Source: Neurospora intermedia
Lineage: Eukaryota; Ascomycota; Sordariomycetes; Sordariales; Sordariaceae
Length of the DNA: 64,000 bases
Assembly: GCA_037102815.1 (NCBI GenBank)
Contig: BTPP01000012.1
Coordinates: forward strand, 62,001 to 126,000
Reading direction: 5' to 3'
In this document: positions 43,890 to 54,299 of the stretch, piece by piece
How positions within the stretch are numbered: the stretch's first letter is position 1
How the letters are laid out: each line of letters begins with the position of its first letter
The notes under the pieces: model-generated
What the model was told of the DNA's origin: nothing
Databases searched by the model: none
What the model saw: only the letters and a program-made list of their open reading frames with translations
Translations under genes and position numbers: made by a program

Positions 43890-44220
43890 TTCAAAGAGCC
43901 CCAGGGAACCTATAAGAATTCCTCAATGCCCACCCTTAATCTCAAGACTTTCCTTCCTCCTCTTCTCTTCAGTCTTCAGACACATTTCCGTCCCATACCA
44001 AGCCCAAATACGCCACCACATTACGACAACATCCGCTCTCGACCTCATCGTTCTCTTTCCTCATTCTCTCTTTGCTACTCGTTCCCTCTACTTGAACACC
44101 AACGAAGCAATAACACACTTCAGCCTCAGACTTCCCTCCTTTCTCTAGAGGTACACTCTACAGTCTACACCCCGTTCCACCTACAAACTCCAAAAACACC
44201 ACCACAAAACTCCGGCAACA

Positions 44221-45339
44221 ATGACAGCGACAACCATGTCCAAGAAGACAAGTTTGAGGCCCTCTTGGCGATTCAGGCCTGCGGGCGACGTTGTCGATGA
44301 ATGTCAGCGACTCATCAACCTGCTCAAGAACTCGGACGAACTATATGAGCCCACACTAGTCCATGCCTTGGAGTATGCTCACACCGTGGTTGGCAAAATG
44401 GACCGTGAATCGTTTGTTTACATGCAGAACACCACTTGTCTCGTTACCTCTACATTTGTCGATTGTCTCTTTTGTGAAGTCAACATGTACATCGAGGACA
44501 AGGAACAGGAAGTCAGGGCGAAACGTATCAATGTCTGGCGCATCCGCGCGGAATCGATTCTACGTCGGGCCTTTGACGAAAAGCATGAGAAAAAAGCCAG
44601 AGAAGCCCACAAGAAGGAACGCAAGAAGGCGTACCGAAAAGCCTTGACAAACAAAGGGGTGCGCGCCAACGATAAGAAGTGCAAAGAGGATGCAAACAAG
44701 GTAACGGGTTGGCCGTGGTTCGGCTTGCACGACACTGAGCACCAAGTCCCCTTTATCGAGCGGGAGTTGGAGGCTCTCAAGGGCTGGAAGGATGATGGCC
44801 TTGATGTCAAACCGCCCACCCCGGTCCTCGACCGTCTCTATTTCTGCTTGAAAGAATCAGGCACGTATTTCGACTTGAAGTTATATGTGGAAGCCTGCAT
44901 CTGGAACGCGCGGTGTACCGAGCTCAACACTACCCACCACACCCGCGGCGGTCCCCCCAAGTTGCGCGACTTTGTCAACGGGTCAGTTCTCGAGATCCAG
45001 CGAATCTTCGACGTGTGCCAGGCCAGAGTGGCAGAGCTCGATAGACTTCTGGAGCGCGCCCAGATCACGCAGGCTATGTACGACTCGAGTCGTGCAGTCG
45101 TCGACCGGTGGCGTGTTTCGATCGAAAATATGTCGCCGGAGGAGGTTCAAGGAGTTGTTGACGAAGCGAAGGCTATTCGGTCCACGAAGGAAAAGTTGGA
45201 ACAAGCATACGAGTCTGAGCTTCGAGTACCGTCGTCCATCGTCGGCGGCCGTGAGAGGTACGAGGGATTGCTTGAGGGAAACCCGGTCGATCGCGCCTTG
45301 TCTCGATCGATTGAGGTGCACCTGTACCCTAAATGGTAG
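44221..45339 (+). CDS. Hypothetical helical protein
   Basis: Single exon, 372 aa. Not recognised. It is rich in charged amphipathic helices. A strongly basic segment occurs at about 115-155 (KKAREAHKKERKKAYRKAL), with long helices in the C-terminal half (QRIFDVCQARVAELDRLLER, VDEAKAIRSTKEKLEQAYES). Several Cys and Trp occur (VTGWPWFGLH), but no metal-site pattern is clear. The start MTATTMSKK is the first ATG after a CT/CA-rich leader; a second Met is at residue 6. The ordinary codon usage and uninterrupted frame support a real gene. Confidence 0.68.
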   Translation: MTATTMSKKTSLRPSWRFRPAGDVVDECQRLINLLKNSDELYEPTLVHALEYAHTVVGKMDRESFVYMQNTTCLVTSTFVDCLFCEVNMYIEDKEQEVRAKRINVWRIRAESILRRAFDEKHEKKAREAHKKERKKAYRKALTNKGVRANDKKCKEDANKVTGWPWFGLHDTEHQVPFIERELEALKGWKDDGLDVKPPTPVLDRLYFCLKESGTYFDLKLYVEACIWNARCTELNTTHHTRGGPPKLRDFVNGSVLEIQRIFDVCQARVAELDRLLERAQITQAMYDSSRAVVDRWRVSIENMSPEEVQGVVDEAKAIRSTKEKLEQAYESELRVPSSIVGGRERYEGLLEGNPVDRALSRSIEVHLYPKW

Positions 45340-46226
45340 TTTTGACACATTTCCCTCCTGTCATGTATCCTGAACGAACCTGTCTTACCTCTTATACATA
45401 AGGTTCCGTTTTCGGAAAGTCCAAGGGTGTTTATCAAGGATGTAGAATGTTCCTGTGGACTTGAGTTCTGCGATGAAGCTTTGTTGATTTGTTTTGGACC
45501 CCTTCCACTACGAGTTGGCTTTGACTGGGTTTACCGGATTAGGGGAGAAAGGACAGGGCATCTTGATAGAAGAGGTGCAGGCATGTTTATGAAGGAAGGA
45601 GGGGTTTGCTAGTGTAGAAGGGCACTTGCCTTACAGACTCTTGCATATCGCTGTTGCAATTTTAATACACATCGATGTGAATCGAGAAATTCAAAATATT
45701 TTCCCAAAGATCATCAATTAGGGAGAATGCCGAATGTTGAGCTGGCATCAACTGGATTGATTCGACAAGTGAATGCTGGGTGAGGTATGTGCTTTGGCGA
45801 TCGGCGGAGTAGGTAACTCGAAATCTGATTTCTTCCCACTGCAAGATATGGAGGTATCATCTGCACTCAAGAACATGATGAGCTGGTTGTGTGAGTAATG
45901 CGAGGACCAGCTGGCTGGTTGCTAACTAGACTGGGAGCACGAGGAGAGAGTATAGAGAGGAGAAGCCCATACCAAATAAGGGGAGTGAAGCTTTCAACGA
46001 TTGCGACTGGATGGTGGTATCAACCTCACATTGTCTTTTGTAAAAAAAAAAAAAAAACCTTAATGTACCTTAGGTAGGAGCATGCGTATATTCATCAAGG
46101 GGTAATGTCCCTTGTTATATCTCTGTTCATCCTTTCCCAATTTATTTCTCATTGCCAATATAGTATCCCGTTGCTCGTAGTTAGGTAGTTATTACTAATC
46201 CTCATCATCCCACCACCACCCCGTCT
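45340..46226. other. Intergenic between convergent genes
   Basis: 887 bp with an A-run (46041-46056) and a ccttaggtagg motif. Short frames only. Nothing recognised. Confidence 0.4.
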
Positions 46227-46953
46227 TCAATACCGAACCCCTTTCTCAATCTGCTCCTTGATCCTCTTGACAATCGCCTCCCTCCCAACCCTTTCCTTTT
46301 CCTCCTTCTCCTTCCTCTTCCCCTCATTGCCCTCCCCATACTTCACCCCCGGACAACTTTTCTCGATGAACTTGCACTGCTTTTCAGCTAGCTCCTCCTC
46401 CTTGTGGGCATTCTGCTCGCGAACGTGCTTCGGCGGGCGACCACGACCGTGGCCGCCCCTACCCTTTTTGCCCGCCTTGAGTTCGGCGCGAGAGGCGGCA
46501 AAGTAATCGAGGCCTTGCAGCCAGAGGACGCGGCCGGGCTGGGAGCCGGGCATGCAGCCGGGAAAGAAAACGGGGCGCGGGTGGTTCTTCATGGGGCCGA
46601 TGGTCTTGGTCTTGGCCTTCTTGGGAGAAGTAGCGGAGGCAGCGGCGCGAGCAGCCTTGCGGGCGCGGAGAGCGGCGAGCAGTGGGAGGGTGACAAGTTG
46701 GCCGTCGTCATCGCGGGGAGGACGGAGAAAGTCTGTCGTGGAAGGCTTCTATGATTGGGGAGTGAGTTTAGTATTTCTTTTGGACCAAGCAAGGATGGGG
46801 GAGAGGGATAAATTTGTAGGTACTGACCTTGCTCTCCACGGGGGCTAAGATGGGCTTGCCATCTGCATTCGTTGGCGGCGAGTAACGCGGCGCGGGGATG
46901 GGAATGGCGTCATGCTCGAGCCAAGGCTTGGTCATGGCCGTGGTGGATGCCAT
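46227..46953 (-). CDS. Hypothetical basic protein, two exons
   Basis: Exons 46953-46828 and 46748-46227 join in phase 0 and give 215 aa. Not recognised. The N-terminus WLEHDAIPIPAPRYSPPTNA and the Ala/Arg/Lys-rich middle (LRARKAARAAASATSPKKAK) are followed by a compact core (HPRPVFFPGCMPGSQPGRVLWLQGLDYFAASR), then GRGGHGRGRPPK, an AT-hook-like basic stretch. The tail is a highly charged Lys/Glu helix. A nuclear or RNA/DNA-associated role would fit the composition but is inference. The intron has donor GTCAGT and acceptor CATAG. Confidence 0.62.
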
Positions 46954-48402
46954 TTTGCTGACTTTCTGTGAGTGGAGGAGATGGTTGGAGAGAATGAGAA
47001 AAGGTTGTGATGACTTTGGTGTGTGAGTTCGAAGTAATGTGGTTTCTAATTCTCGAGAAGAGACGACGTTCGACTTCAGGTCCAAGTCTTGATGGAGAGA
47101 TTTTATAGCTAGGGAAGGACGAGCATTGAATGATCCTGCCAGCTGCCACACATTTCACTTGCAGGTTCTTGGTGAACAGTAACCTTATTCACATTCACCT
47201 GTTGACGGGTTTCCATCCCATGTCTGACGAGAGGCACAATAGAACAACAGAAGCACAATAGGAAGGGGATTGCTCAGAGTACGCTCCGATCCAGCTGTAG
47301 GCAGTCCAGCGAATGCTGTGGCAAGCTATCGAATGAAGTGAACACACCACTCGTCATGTTGTTTAGGTTGTTATTGTTTATGTTGTGGTTGCTGAAAAGA
47401 CTCGTCGGAGTCGCGAGGGTAGGGCAAACGTCCATGGCGGCACGCCAGCCCAAGGCGGTCTGTTGCATCCACTGGGGGACGAGGCGAGCCGGTACATTTT
47501 CGAGGCTTCTGTAATGGAGGATAGAATTGCCCAGCTCACACAACCCGATGGTAAGCCGTAGGAGGCCACCAGGGAGCGCGTCGAGTTTGAAACTAGTACC
47601 CATAGTGCCGCCGTCAAGAACTTGATTTCTCGAAGCCACCCTCTCAAGAACACCTCATGTTAAGCGATGGGGAGCTGATTTTGAGGGGCGCCAAGGGCTT
47701 AGGGGTTCAAGTCGACCAGGAAAAGGCTGTGGTCAAAGACAAGCCACCAAATTTCAACTACGACGACTTCCGTCGTGGATACGATTGGGCCAAATAGACA
47801 TCAAGGGAGAGAATAATCGAAGTCTTACGACCAAGTCGAAATCCCAAGTTGGCGAGGAGAGACGGACGCATGCCTTTCAGTTGTCGGCATGACGGACACA
47901 AGAGTGCCGCGAGGAAGGTACTAGGTACTCCAGACGTAGGTGTCTCGGCTACGACTTTTCTTGTCAAATTCCTGCCTTGAAAGCTGCAGTGTATGCTATC
48001 ATGATTTCTGCCTGCTCCGTTCCCTGTCAACCGCTCTTTCCTTCTTCTGGGTCGCCATCTGAGGTAGGTACCTCTAGCCACGCCATTCTGATCTCCAGGG
48101 CATCTACCCCTCCAGCCCAGACGCAACTACCTGTAGATACAGTAGAAGTACCCAGGTACACTTCTAGGCTCTCAATGATACCGTGACGTCCTCTGTCCTT
48201 GTCAATCGGCGTCACGAGACATCCCTTCTACACTCCTTCCCCAGTGAGATTCTGATTGATTCTAGCGAAGCAACTCCAATCTTCCTTTCCTCAAACACTC
48301 CATCTCACACCCCAGTCTTGTGCTCACTCCCGTCCTCAAGTGGACTTGCTTATCCCTACTAGGTAGAGGTACCGTCTCCTCCAAATTCTCAATCTCCCTC
48401 CT
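46954..48402. other. Gene-poor stretch
   Basis: A 121-codon minus-strand frame at 47274-47639 (KLDALPGGLLRLTIGLCELG) is protein-like but has no family and no clear start context. A short plus-strand segment near 47690-47795 also reads coding-like (VDQEKAVVKDKPPNFNYDDF). Both may be relics. Nothing else supported. Confidence 0.35.
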
Positions 48403-49335
48403 TTACTCCTCCTCCTCCTCCACCTCGATCGTAGGGTCAATCGAGTTCTGGGCCGTTCCCATAGCAGCGGCGGGCGTAGCAGCGGTAGACATGGGCGACT
48501 GGCGACGGAGCTGGGACGGCTTCTGGAATCGCGAGCTAGAGCCATGATTGCGGCGGCGGAGGGCCATGCGCGTGATGGTGGAAATCTCCCACTTTCTCAT
48601 CAGCGCTTTCCAGGCTTGAGATCTGGCGGCTTTGGAGGCCCGCGGGATTTTCCTTTTGGGTTGGGGACGACGGACGACGATGGGCTCTTCGAGGTCTGGC
48701 TCTGGGAGGTAGAGAGCGGGCACAGCGGGAATGGCTGGAATGGCTGGAATAGCTGGGAAAGCCGGGCAAGTTGGGAAAGTTGGAATAGCTGGGAAAGCCG
48801 GGCAAGTTGGGAAAATTGGGAAATTTGGGAAAACCGGGCAAGTTGGAATGGCGGGGACTGCCGGCACGGTGGGCACAGCCAGCTGCTGGTAGATTCCGTT
48901 AATGCTTGGCTCTTGTCTGCTTGGAGGATGGATGGGGATGATGGGTGGGTGAACACTTACCATGTTCAAGTTCGGAACGATGCCTCGCTCGTACTGGACC
49001 TCCTCCAGATTACGGATCGGTGCCTGTACGAAATCATGCCCATGGTTGTGGATGTCGAGGAAGTCGACATTCTGGATGACGACAGGATGATAGTTGAGCT
49101 CGGCCGGCGGGTGCTGATTCTGGTACCACGTAGGCAGTAGATATCTAATTAGTATATGACTTCCCTTCTAATGCGAAGAAGATGGCGGGAGGTAGGTAGG
49201 TTGCAAACACTTACCAAATCCTGTCCGGTAACCAGCGTAAACGTGAAGCTTTGAGCACCCGAAACGGTGACGTCGATGACGAAGTTCTGGTTCATGTCTC
49301 TCAAGTAGATGGATTGTTCGATTGGAGCCGACATT
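48403..49335 (-). CDS. Protein with Pro-rich minisatellite, exon junction unresolved
   Basis: Not recognised. Exon 1 (from 49335, MSAPIEQSIYLRDMNQNFVI) ends in a phase-0 donor, GTAAGT, near 49214. The obvious downstream exon (about 49141-48403) reads LLPTWYQNQHPPAELNYHPV, then IQNVDFLDIHNHGHDFVQAP, and continues to a stop at 48403. The only AG before it (TTAG at about 49149) leaves the phase one base off, so there is a frameshift, a sequence error or an unseen splice. The second half holds a Pro-rich repeat (units such as PAFPAIP and TFPTCP, about 48722-48860), then a basic region (RRPQPKRKIPRASKAARSQ) and an acidic end (EVEEEEE). Confidence 0.5.
48722..48862 (-). repeat. Minisatellite encoding (P-A/T-F/I)n
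   Basis: Nested 9- and 27-bp repeats (ggaatggct, gggaaagccgggcaagttgg) sit inside the reading frame of the 48403-49335 gene and encode alternating Pro with Ala/Ile/Phe/Thr/Cys. Confidence 0.85.
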
Positions 49336-49742
49336 TTGAAGATGGGAGGCGATTGGATGCAATGCAACGAGACCAGTTGCGAAGACGACTTTTTTTTTTT
49401 TTTTTTGGTAACGCGTATTAGGTGATGTTGTCTGAGGTGCAAGAGGAAAGTCTGAAAATTGCGAGCGACCAGGAAGGTAGAAATTTATCTTGCAGACCTG
49501 AGCTTTCGTAATTTTTTTTTTTCCACATTCACTTACCGACCTGGAGCCGTAGACCTGATATTGAATTACCTACCTATTCTTGGCTTTTCATCTGGTGTTC
49601 ATGGACAACCAGTGTATATTCACGGACAATAGGTGTATACCTATTCAAGTTCTTGGCCCCATTTCTCCCTTCGGTGACTGCACGACTATCGGCATCCTGA
49701 CGCGATCACAGTCTTCCATCCGATATTCGAACATTCAGCTCC

Positions 49743-49889
49743 ATCACCAGCACCAGCACCAGCATCACCACCAGCTTCAACGCCAGTACCAGCAGCATCA
49801 CCAGCATCAGCACCAGCGCCACCATCACCACCAACACCACCAACACTACCAACACCATCACCACTACTACTTAAACCACTACCAGCACT
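49743..49889 (+). repeat. CAN-trinucleotide-rich leader of the scrambled GIY-YIG copy
   Basis: Almost pure cac/cag/cat/acc triplets beginning caccagcttcaacgccag, matching in words and position the leader upstream of the intact GIY-YIG gene in the Hsp70 intron. Confidence 0.75.
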
Positions 49890-51200
49890 ATGTCTGCTCG
49901 CAAGTCTACCCATGAAGTCGCTGAGATTGCCCGCAACGGCAAGACTGCCAAGCGTATTGCCAAGGTTGAACGGGATGATGCGTTGGGTGTCACAGCCCAC
50001 GCTACCTACTGCCGAACTGGCTGCCCTGGAAGCCGACCGCCGGGTCCGGAAGCTGGCTCGGGAGGCCGATACCGTTGAACGGCGCGTCAACAAAAGGAGA
50101 GTGGCGATTACTCGGTTCGAGTCCGAGAACCAGCCGAAAGTGGCTACCACCTCACCCACATTACCATTCTGGCCTCCTGCCCGATGCCACCGTCGTCCGA
50201 TCGTGCCCTATGCCGTCTCCTTATTTTGGGGATGGAATCGATCCTTTCATCAATTCTTTGGACGATGCACCCAATCGAAGACCCAAAACGGCCATATGAC
50301 AACCTCAAGATCCATTCGGTCTGGCCAACCGACCAATTGCCGTGGTTGGGACTTTGCTCCCACAATTGCCTAACGGAGCTCGCCAGAGGGTCTATAACCC
50401 ACCTAACGGTTAAACAACGGGTCCAAATTTTCGACCGATCGGAAGCCAATCGGCGGCGGCTGGAGAAATTGCGGCAGAGATCGGATCGAAACCCGGCCTC
50501 TATCAAGGCCTTTGCGGCTCGATCGAATGCAAAATGGAACCCCGTTGAGCAAGCCAAACGAAAATTGGTGAAAAAAGCTCGCATCTTATTCTGCGATGTT
50601 TGCTCGGTATCCTTTGCGACGGAGTGGCACCAACGCCACCACAACTCTCTCCCGCGCCACAAGGCGAATGTGGCGGCGGCTAAGGCCAAGGCCGAGGCTG
50701 AGGCGGAGCTGGAAGCTGAATTTGAGCCCGGCTGGGAGGCTGAGTTCGACGATGGACTGGTTCGAGTCCGAGAACTAGCCGACCACGGCTGGCAAAGTCA
50801 ACGGGTAGCCGACCAAGTGGCTGCGACCCCGTCCACTTTCCTTGAAAAGTTGGCGTTTGTTGGGTGGAGCATAGTCCAGGATCTGAAAAAGATCCATCCC
50901 AACTACCGGCCTCTTTTTGGTAACGAAGAGCAATTGGGGAATATGTTGCTGTGGTGCGATTTCCAATTTGCTCCAGGGTTCGAATCCCTGTTCAACCGTC
51001 AAACGCCGCCGCCTCTAGCCTTTTTTTAAAGGCCTTTCACCTATTTGCGGGCAAGACCTTTGGGGGGTGTACCTCCTTATCCTTAAGAAGGATGGGGACC
51101 GCCCACGCCTATACATCGGTAGTGGTACGGCGACCACCAACCGCGGCATGATTTGCCGTGTGCAGCAACACCTCCGCGGCAACGAAAAGGGTATGCCTAT
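49890..51200 (+). pseudogene. Block-permuted, frameshifted GIY-YIG gene copy
   Basis: Relative of the gene at 16648-17964, with its segments in the order A-C-B. The N-terminal block (49890-50142, MSARKSTHE...[13 protein letters not shown]) corresponds to residues 1-81. It is followed directly by the C-terminal block (about 50142-50755, residues about 230-436, including the catalytic Glu region [12 protein letters not shown] and the zinc-finger-like CDVCSVSF...RHHNSLPRH). Then comes the middle block (about 50757-51200, residues about 75-222, including [13 protein letters not shown]). A four-base insertion after HAT, a frame change at the A-C junction and a lost frame at a T-run near 51027 break the protein. 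The word ttcgagtccgagaac occurs at both edges of the moved block (50115 and 50761). The copy cannot encode the intact nuclease. Confidence 0.8.
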
Positions 51201-51229
51201 ATGTAGCAAAGTCACGTTGAAGAGCACAG

Positions 51230-51420
51230 CAAAGCCCCTTCGAAGGCCGAGGTCCCGAAGAAGAAGAGGAGGAACAAAGACCCCGGTATGGGCAGTTCAA
51301 TAGACTCTGTCGCAGAAGAGACCGTCAACAAGAGGACGATGACGCTGCGAGGTACTTCCAGCCCTTTTGGATTTCACAACCGGGTGCGAGGTATTGGGGC
51401 ATCTGATATGTTCCAAGTAA
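51230..51420 (+). pseudogene. Fragment related to the small gene at 8776-9379
   Basis: One frame reads KAEVPKKKRRNKDPG, then MGSSIDSVAEETVNKRTMTL. This matches GSSIDSIAEETVNKRMMYK of the small four-exon gene and continues with FGFH...IGASDMFQ, against FGIL...IPTMFHF. It starts about 30 bp after GIY-YIG similarity ends. There is no upstream start in frame. It is interpreted as a truncated gene relic joined to the scrambled GIY-YIG copy. Confidence 0.5.
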
Positions 51421-51424
51421 TCGC

Positions 51425-53397
51425 TAGCGTCTTGAGGGAAAGACGTTCTGTCTTATAAGTAGGGATGAAAGCGCTTATGAAAGGTGTCGGACTCCTGATC
51501 AGACGTGGTGCCCTTGTCGCTGAACAAGTTCCGACGAGGGGTTATGGCCCGGTTCCACTGGGAGAAAGCTCAAACATTGAAGGAGGGGTTCAGCTTCCAG
51601 GATGGGCATAGATGTAGCGCGGGGAAGTGGAAGGAGATGAACTTTGAGAAGAAGAGGGTTTTTGGGTTTCATTAGGGGTTTGGCGTGGGACCAACTGTCT
51701 TGACCAAACTAAGTCAACGTCAACATTTCTGCGCCAGCTTGTACGGTCGTGATGTTGACGAGTGTAGGGTTGATGGCCCTCCAGATTTTATGTTATTTCC
51801 CGCTCGACACTTGCCTGTTCACCCTTCTCTTTCGCCTACGTATTCGGCTATAGGTACTTCAGTTATTAATCACACCTCATCGACAGGAGTAGCCTTTCAA
51901 GGGCAGGGGGACGGGAAGGGGCCTGAGTGATGACTGAAATGATCCCATCGTGGCCATGAAGATGGACACTGGACACTGTTGAACAACGCGGGGAGGAGAA
52001 GGTATACGCCATTCGGAAAGGCGTAGACAGTGATGGACTACCTTGATCTGCTGTCGGAAAGAGTTGGCGATAGATGAGTCATCTCGTGAGTATCTGTTTC
52101 TGCACTTTGACGAAAGGTACATATTGAGGCATGGAGCAGGCCGTGGAAGCAGCGCGCGACATCTATATATGTAGCTGGCGAATGGGCAAGACGAAAGCCT
52201 AGCGGGTAGGAATATTAAGTTTCTCAACCGGCAGCCATGGGAGTTCAAGCATGGGGGCATGTCGAAGAAAGACGGTCGTCTCATGATGAAGGACCATGAT
52301 GCAGATGCTGATGAGGTCGCAATCCCGGAGCCGTCTGTTATCGGCTTCAATGCAGTACAGACGGGATACTCGAGTTATTGGTGTAGCAAGTTGGCGACGA
52401 GAATGGTCGATGAAAAATAAGAGGAGAAGGAGTGGATAGTAATTAAGTTTGTCGGGTATTTAGAAGCCGTGTTCAGGGCCCATCATCCGTAGGATTGAGG
52501 TTTCGGTGAAAGAGGAAGGAAGAGGTGACGTTGAAGTTGAGGTGCAGATGTTCCACCCCCTAACGTACCCCGGGGGTGAGGAGTTTCATGCTCATACAGT
52601 CCAGTACTGGTTTGTTTGTTAGCTCGAGACCTTGCGTCAACTTTCCTATGCGTTTTCACTAGCTAACTAATGCGTGATCTTACCTTGGAAACGCTATTTC
52701 TAATATTCAATATGTCATATCAATTCTTGTTAATGCCTTTATAATTCGTACTCAGCCATTTTGACTTGTCCCTCCAACGTCTGGGACTATTCGGGATTGA
52801 TTTCGTCCAATGGAGACAGAGTATAGTATGTAAATGTGCCTGGTGTACCGAGCTAACAAACAAACCAGCATCGGACTGTAGCTTTTGTGTCAAACGGGTA
52901 CTCGGGGGTCGAAGCCGGGACAGATCGACGTACCTAGCGGACAAAGGACCTTCAAACATATCTAGAAAAACTATAAACATCCTAAATACTGCTTAGTCTA
53001 GGCAAACGTATTCTAATACAAAGTGACACGTTTTCTGGTCCTCGAGCCGTCAACGATCCGTCCCGTCCGTAGAGGTATGGCGCCTCCATTGTAAAAGTCA
53101 CAAACTGTGTCGCACTAACAATTTCTGCAGGGGCGCATCGCAAACTCTGGGCGGGTCTGCAGGATTCATGCAGGGGATGGACAGCGGGAAAGGACCACCT
53201 AGGTAGTTAAGCCCCAGCGGAGGTTCTGGACTCCAATCAATGGATGCGGGACACAGGCCGGCCGTGACAACCTCATTTTTGAAATCTCCAAACCTTATAT
53301 CCCCGACGACGTCACTCACTCACTCACTCACTCACCCAAACATCACGACATTACAAGACACACCCCTCACAACTTCACACCTACCGAGTAATTCAAC
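51425..53397. other. Relic-rich intergenic DNA
   Basis: Contains short coding-like pieces without starts: near 51545-51675 (ARFHWEKAQTLKEGFSFQDG, ending KKRVFGFH and a stop) and near 52200-52420 (GRNIKFLNRQPWEFKHGGMS, IPEPSVIGFNAVQTG). A MITE copy follows. From 53310 actcactcactcactcac begins the leader of the next gene. None is a supportable gene. Confidence 0.45.
52595..52880. mobile_element. TA-flanked MITE, copy 2
   Basis: 286 bp from TACAGTCCAGTACTGG to CATCGGACTGTA. It is alignable over its whole length with copy 1 at 24386-24666, including gcgtgatcttaccttgga and tctaatattcaa in the interior. Differences are mostly transitions. Confidence 0.85.
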
Positions 53398-54299
53398 ATG
53401 AGCTCAACCCCTCTCAAGATCGACCCCGCCCGGGCCTCCGCGCTCGTTTCCCAGCTCCAAAGCGTGCAAGACCGCATCCTCGCCGTCGCCAAAGGTCGCC
53501 CTGTCCGGCTCGTAGCCGTGTCCAAGCTCAAGCCCGCCAACGACATTTTGGCGCTTCACCAGGCTCCCCAAGTCCAGCACGCCCATTTCGGCGAAAACTA
53601 TGCGCAGGAGCTGCAGCAGAAGGCGGAACTCTTGCCGCGGAGTATCCAGTGGCATTTCATTGGTGGTCTCCAGACCAGTATGTCCTTTTCCTTTTTTTCT
53701 TTTTTTTTCTTTTTTTTTTTTAAAATACTTTTTGGCCTTCACTTGCAAAATACTACGAGGAAGGTGACTACGAACTAACGGAACGAACAGCCCACTGCAA
53801 GTCTCTAGCCCGTATCCCCAACCTTTGGGCCGTCTCCTCCTTGGACACCCTCAAAAAGGCCCAGACCCTCAACCGCGTCCGCGGCGAAGTCATCTCCTCA
53901 GACCCCTCCATTCCCAAGTTGAACGTCCACGTACAAGTCAACACCTCGGGCGAAGAGTCCAAATCCGGGTGCTCTCCAGGTCAAGAAACCGTCGATCTTT
54001 GCAAGGCCATCGTCACGGAGTGTCCTCACTTGAATCTGCTGGGATTGATGACGATTGGTGCCATTGCGAGGAGCAAGGCGACGACTCCCGAAAACGAAAA
54101 TGAGGATTTCGTGGTGCTGAGGGAGCAGAGGGATCTTGTGGAGAAGGAGTTGGGGCTGGATAAGGGAAGTCTGGAGTTGAGTATGGGTATGAGTGAGGAT
54201 TTTGAGGGGGCGATTGCCATGGGGAGTGGGGAGGTGAGAGTGGGCAGCACGATTTTTGGAGAGAGGGGGAGTAGGCAAGATGCGAAGCTTGTTGTCTAG
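53398..54299 (+). CDS. Pyridoxal phosphate homeostasis protein (YggS/PROSC family)
   Basis: PLP-binding protein with a single alanine-racemase-like barrel that buffers pyridoxal phosphate and is involved in amino-acid and B6 balance. Two exons, 53398-53677 and 53791-54299, close in phase to 262 aa; the intron has branch site CTAAC and a long T-tract. The PLP lysine is K43 in LVAVSKLKP. HFGENYAQEL and IQWHFIGGLQT, rejoined across the intron to HCKSLARI, are family signatures. LGLMTIGAIA and the C-terminal GMSEDFEGAIAMGSGEVRVGSTIFG phosphate-binding loop complete the pattern. The length is slightly greater than in bacteria. Confidence 0.94.

Larger units (their letters stand above)
42469..44220. 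other. Repeat-bearing intergenic region
   Basis: Contains the 64-bp motif at 42637-42700, a degenerate foldback copy and a full foldback element (listed separately). Between them nothing coding is supported. From 43920 the sequence is pyrimidine-rich, as in the 5' leader of the next gene. Confidence 0.45.
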
